From the NCBI GenBank assembly GCA_013396755.1, contig VWZF01002969.1:124001-188000 (forward strand): DNA of 64,000 nucleotides, in the 5' to 3' direction. This DNA is from Sclerurus mexicanus (lineage: Eukaryota; Chordata; Aves; Passeriformes; Furnariidae). The notes under the pieces were generated by a model, which worked only from the letters and a program-made list of their open reading frames with translations, searched no databases and was not told the DNA's origin. The position numbers and the translations under genes are program-made. The first letter of the stretch is position 1; each line of letters begins with the position of its first letter. Positions 61,901-64,000 of the stretch are shown in pieces.

Positions 61901-62283
61901 CTACTGCTAACTGAAGGTGTCTGTTTGACGGGCACACTACTGCTGCTCGGGGCAAGAGATATTGCTGTCATTTTTACCACATTTAAGGAATTCACATGTG
62001 GAGCTGGCACAACAGTCTTGATTGGGCTACTGGTGAAGAGCACCGTCGTGGGAGAGCGGATGGTGAGAGCACTGGTGTTTGCTGGCTTCGGTAAGATCTG
62101 CGGGTAGCGATGCCGGGCAGAGCGGTCACCAACGGGGCTGGCGGGAACGTTCTGGGGAGTCTTTGGTGGCTGCTTGACTGATTGCATGTGCTGAGTGACC
62201 ACCTGGACGTTGAGCGGCAGGACCTTGCTGTCAGACGATCCTATAGGACTCGGAGATGTCACCAGCTGCCTGGTCCTTGGCAC
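58972..62283 (-). CDS. RFX7: RFX7 last coding exon (C-terminal regulatory region)
   Basis: This exon encodes 1103 residues plus the stop codon TAA. It begins VPRTRQLVTSPSPIGSSDSK after acceptor TTTTCTCTCTCTGCAG in phase 0. RFX7 is a nuclear winged-helix RFX transcription factor, known as a p53-induced tumour-suppressive regulator that also acts in lymphoid and neuronal cells. The DNA-binding domain is in upstream exons outside the window. This part is intrinsically disordered and rich in Ser, Thr, Pro and Gln. Visible items (exon residues): a SUMO-type IKMEPE at 168-173, a nuclear-localisation-like SPRKRQP plus PPVKKP at 290-310, a second SUMO-type VKLE at 399-402, a conserved acidic/hydrophobic block SFDDDLTQDSIVEELVLMEE, a 19-residue Thr-Pro tract (60460-60516), PFAFTPI, and a C-terminus ending EWMESKDHPAVEMLG. 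No frameshift is present. The giant exon and NEDD4 adjacency make the RFX7 call firm. Confidence 0.95.
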   Translation of the reverse strand: MPRTRQLVTSPSPIGSSDSKVLPLNVQVVTQHMQSVKQPPKTPQNVPASPVGDRSARHRYPQILPKPANTSALTIRSPTTVLFTSSPIKTVVPAPHVNSLNVVKMTAISLAPSSSSVPVKQTPSVSSSAGAVEEGRTGPQIKNGSVVSLQSPGSKPSSTVVAAPAVKIKMEPEALLDESSVQGQESSDVSKSIKATPDLPPAQLINFEVAALKVSTDDVMEVKSGKGSDEGAEEAGTKFKTQSNEITPVSSAGDNQSTLKPTVASQNLSSTSIGSPTDDSAVKDKTCSKSPRKRQPSTLQDSQIPPVKKPLVEQFAAGSAVEGQKANSVKKALKVGSLANSDNTATLVQAPSTVPVTVPVPSAAAADLATDLSLSTNLNTSDPALEQQLASAASPDIKVKLEGNLFIIENDSKSDGSFNPNTWHHITKTSDFASVNCDQQQDISVMSMAGHSGSGDLQESAWEQVHCEGIQQDVYSQQLQSQIQDSLSQIQAQSSNQLPLQSELKEFEHTVPQSNENFFSFDDDLTQDSIVEELVLMEEQMSMNNSHPYGGCLGMALQSQTVAQGAPVSSHPSSTHFYHSIHNNSTPIHTPTPTPTPTPTPTPTPTPTSEMIAGSQNMSRESPCSRLAQTTPVDSALGSSRHTPIGTPHSNCSSSVPPSPVECRNPFAFTPISSSMAYHDASIISSSPVKPMQRPMATHPDKTKLEWMNNGYSGVSNSSVANHGILTSYQELVEDRFRKPHAFAVPGQSYQSQPRHHDTHFGRVTPVSPVQHQAAPVSSTTKQEGFAVPAPLDNKGSGSSLNNSLRCRSVSPAVHRQRNLSGSTVYPVSNIPRSNLTPFGSPVAPEVHNVFANIHADTSANNIAQRSQSVPLTVMMQTAFPSLQKQTNTKKITNVLLNKLDSDSDDAVRGLGMNNMPSNYTARMNLTQILETSAAFPSANPQSMINSSTSVYEFQTPNYLTKNSSTDQISFSSGDNQAQSDIGEQQLDFSSTVKDLLGEDSLPTNQQLVNQVASDLNNVASVFPSDIRLSSELSGSINDLNTLDTNLLFDPGRQQGQDDDATLEELKNDPLFQQICNESINSMTASGFEWMESKDHPAVEMLG
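60460..60516 (-). repeat. RFX7: Thr-Pro dipeptide tract in RFX7
   Basis: Nineteen residues alternate Thr and Pro. The codons vary (ACT, ACC, ACG and ACA; CCC, CCG, CCT and CCA), so the DNA is an imperfect hexamer repeat rather than a pure microsatellite. The opposite (+) strand is G-rich. Confidence 0.9.
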
Positions 62284-63198
62284 CTGCAGAGAGAGAAAAC
62301 AAACGGGCCTGGCAATGAAGCAACAAGTCCCCAAAGCCCACAGACCACCTCAGCCCCAAGCATTTCAAAGGTGAAGGACAACAGCTCAATACACCAAAGC
62401 TAGTGAATGTGTCAGTTTGAAACAAAATAAGCTCTTCTACTATATACAAGACAATTTCTATTTGTTTGCCTAAGGACTGGTAGAAATGTGACGTCTATTT
62501 TTAAGGCATGAGGCACTGGTCTACACACTAGTCTGATCTTCTGTAATGAAACGGTCATTCTCATACAATCCTTCACCATGTCGGACAAAAAGACAGACAT
62601 ACAAAGGCTAAAGAGGGGAGGATGTGTTCAAAACATTGCTCATTGTTAAGGTTTCAGAAGCAAGTTAAATACAAACTCACTATTGGGCAGAAAAACTGGC
62701 TCACCTATGGAAATCAACAGCATAGTTAACATCTTAAAAACAACCAACCTTCCCCCACTCCCCAGCCCAGTTTTGTATAGCCGAAAGACAAAAATGTTCC
62801 CTACTATAGACATCCTATCAAAAATAAAATTGTAGCTGTCAATAGATGCAGTGGGCCAATGAAAGGCAATTTAGCTTCCATATTAGGCCCTCAGTGATGC
62901 ACACAACTGGTGTCAGCTCTCTCATCTGGTTAAACTTCATCTCAGGGATAGTTTAAATCCCTCTGTCACAATGACTTCAAAGATGAACTTGGCCTTTGCT
63001 ATGTGATCAGAATTCCACTGCCTCCGTATCAATCCTGTAACTCTTGTGCTATAACACAGCCAGGACAGAAAAGCATCAAGGGACCCAAGCCTTTGAACAA
63101 AAACTCTTCTTCTATCCCCTTGACATCCCTGCTCTGTTACCGGCAATGCACAACCTTTTCATAGGGTGGTTTCTCTAGAGAACTCTGGAGAGCATTAC
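62284..63198 (-). other. RFX7: RFX7 last intron
   Basis: This is a 915-base intron between donor CCG|GTAATG at 63198 and acceptor CTCTGCAG at 62284. No exon or repeat is recognised inside it. Confidence 0.85.
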
Positions 63199-63494
63199 CG
63201 GAATGGGGCTGGGGACAGCTGCCACGACAATGCCAATCGGTGGAGGAGACAGAATGGCAGGGCTTCCATTAGATATACTGGTCACACCGTTGGTTGTGGC
63301 GCCTTCGGTTTTCTTTGCTGGAGACTCTCCTGGCAAAGGAGACTGCAGTTTCTGTTCCTGCTGCTTCTTCTGGATCTTACGCTGCAGCTGCTGCTTGGCA
63401 TCAACAGGAGATGGCAGAGTTTTCACTTGTGGTTGAAAGGAATTACTTTCAGCAGTAGGTATAAAAGCTGAGGGCTGGGGGATCCCTTTTATTC
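63199..63494 (-). CDS. RFX7: RFX7 penultimate coding exon
   Basis: This 296-nt exon completes a codon (GA) and reads IKGIPQPSAFIPTAESNSFQ, then a Gln/Lys-rich helix (KQQLQRKIQKKQQEQK), SPLPGESPAKKTEG, and ends VVAAVPSPIP. The acceptor is CTTTTGTATTCAG and the donor is CCG|GTAATG. It joins the big exon at 62283 in phase 0. The segment SPIP|VPRTRQLVTSPSP is continuous. The Lys/Gln-rich stretch could be a short amphipathic or nuclear-localisation segment. Confidence 0.9.
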
Positions 63495-64000
63495 CTGAAT
63501 ACAAAAGAAGAAGAATGAATTATAACCAAACATACCCTATCTGCTGTGGTGCCACTTCTGTATTTAACAACAGAGGATACATGGCAGGCATGTTCCCAAC
63601 TGTTCTGGGCACACCTCCTCCATGAGGTACTCCCATCCGCTTCATGCTCAAATCTAGTCAGCATTTCAGTTTACTTCCACATTTGTGACAAAATCTCTGT
63701 CGTCAGACAAGCTGGGCATTAGCTGCTAAAATACTATGTACTGGCCTCTTGTTTCTAATAATCCCAAATGGCAACTTGTGCATCAGCAAAATCTCAGCCC
63801 AATGCACTTCACTGAACTGGCAGCAGAGGGCAGCGGGTATGTTTCAGACGAATCTTTAAAATCCATCATCTGCTGGGGGTTTGCTTTGTTACCTGTGTCT
63901 AAGGCATCTTTAAATGGAAAATATTTTCAGAAAGCTTGGTCACAGAGGAGCAGCTCTGAGCAGATGATATTATCTAATGGCCAAGGCATTAGATATAATG
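63495..64000 (-). other. RFX7: RFX7 intron, runs off the window
   Basis: No further exon is recognisable. Earlier RFX7 exons, including those for the RFX DNA-binding domain, should lie to the right. Confidence 0.75.

Noticed and set aside
1..64000. CRISPR arrays, operons, phage or toxin-antitoxin systems
   Set aside because: The window is vertebrate nuclear DNA with spliced genes; no direct-repeat arrays or bacterial gene structure are present.

Overview
This window is vertebrate nuclear DNA, most likely from a bird. It is AT-rich, intron-rich and poor in young repeats. The repeats I can recognise are CR1-type LINE pieces, including 3' ends with the degenerate octamer tail followed by the 'TTGGGAAAAACCCCTGAGATCATCCAG'-like head (positions 46045-46300) that is typical of avian CR1. 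No bacterial, viral or plasmid feature is present. One assembly gap of 927 N lies at 45038-45964.

Two genes are present, both on the minus strand and in tandem. (1) NEDD4, the HECT-type E3 ubiquitin ligase, occupies 69 to about 46 kb. Nineteen shared or canonical coding exons can be placed with splice sites and matching phases. They give the C2 domain, four WW domains and the start of the HECT domain. The rest of the HECT domain, including the catalytic cysteine, lies beyond the left edge. The canonical first coding exon is not visible and probably sits in the N gap, inside a CpG-rich promoter. (2) RFX7, a winged-helix RFX transcription factor, occupies about 54.98 kb to beyond 64 kb. Its last two coding exons and an approximately 4 kb 3'UTR are visible; the DNA-binding exons lie beyond the right edge. 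NEDD4 next to RFX7 is also the arrangement on human 15q21.3, so this is conserved synteny.

Layout: 1-12.4 kb holds a compact block of 15 NEDD4 exons (HECT start, WW4, WW3, WW2, a 66-nt cassette, the linker, WW1 and the C2 end). 12.4-25 kb is a long intron with an ancient CR1-like remnant at about 19-20.1 kb. 25.0-26.5 kb is a 1515-nt alternative first coding exon that starts a long NEDD4 isoform, preceded by a local CpG cluster (26.76-26.99 kb) that may be its promoter. 31.1-34.6 kb holds the four exons of the N-terminal part of the C2 domain, used only by the canonical isoform. 34.6-45 kb is intron 1. 45-46.3 kb is the promoter region, with the gap and an adjacent CR1. 46.3-55 kb is intergenic. 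55-64 kb is RFX7.

The sequence therefore supports two NEDD4 N-termini: promoter, exon 1 and full C2; or the intragenic start, a 505-residue Ser-rich N-terminus spliced directly to the exon beginning TRDDFLG, which removes the first three-quarters of C2. I found no novel gene system. The most interesting points concern isoform control (intragenic promoter, upstream ORFs, an in-phase cassette exon with an RRGS site), a possible phosphodegron in the long N-terminus, and a Thr-Pro tract in RFX7 whose opposite strand is a G-quadruplex motif.
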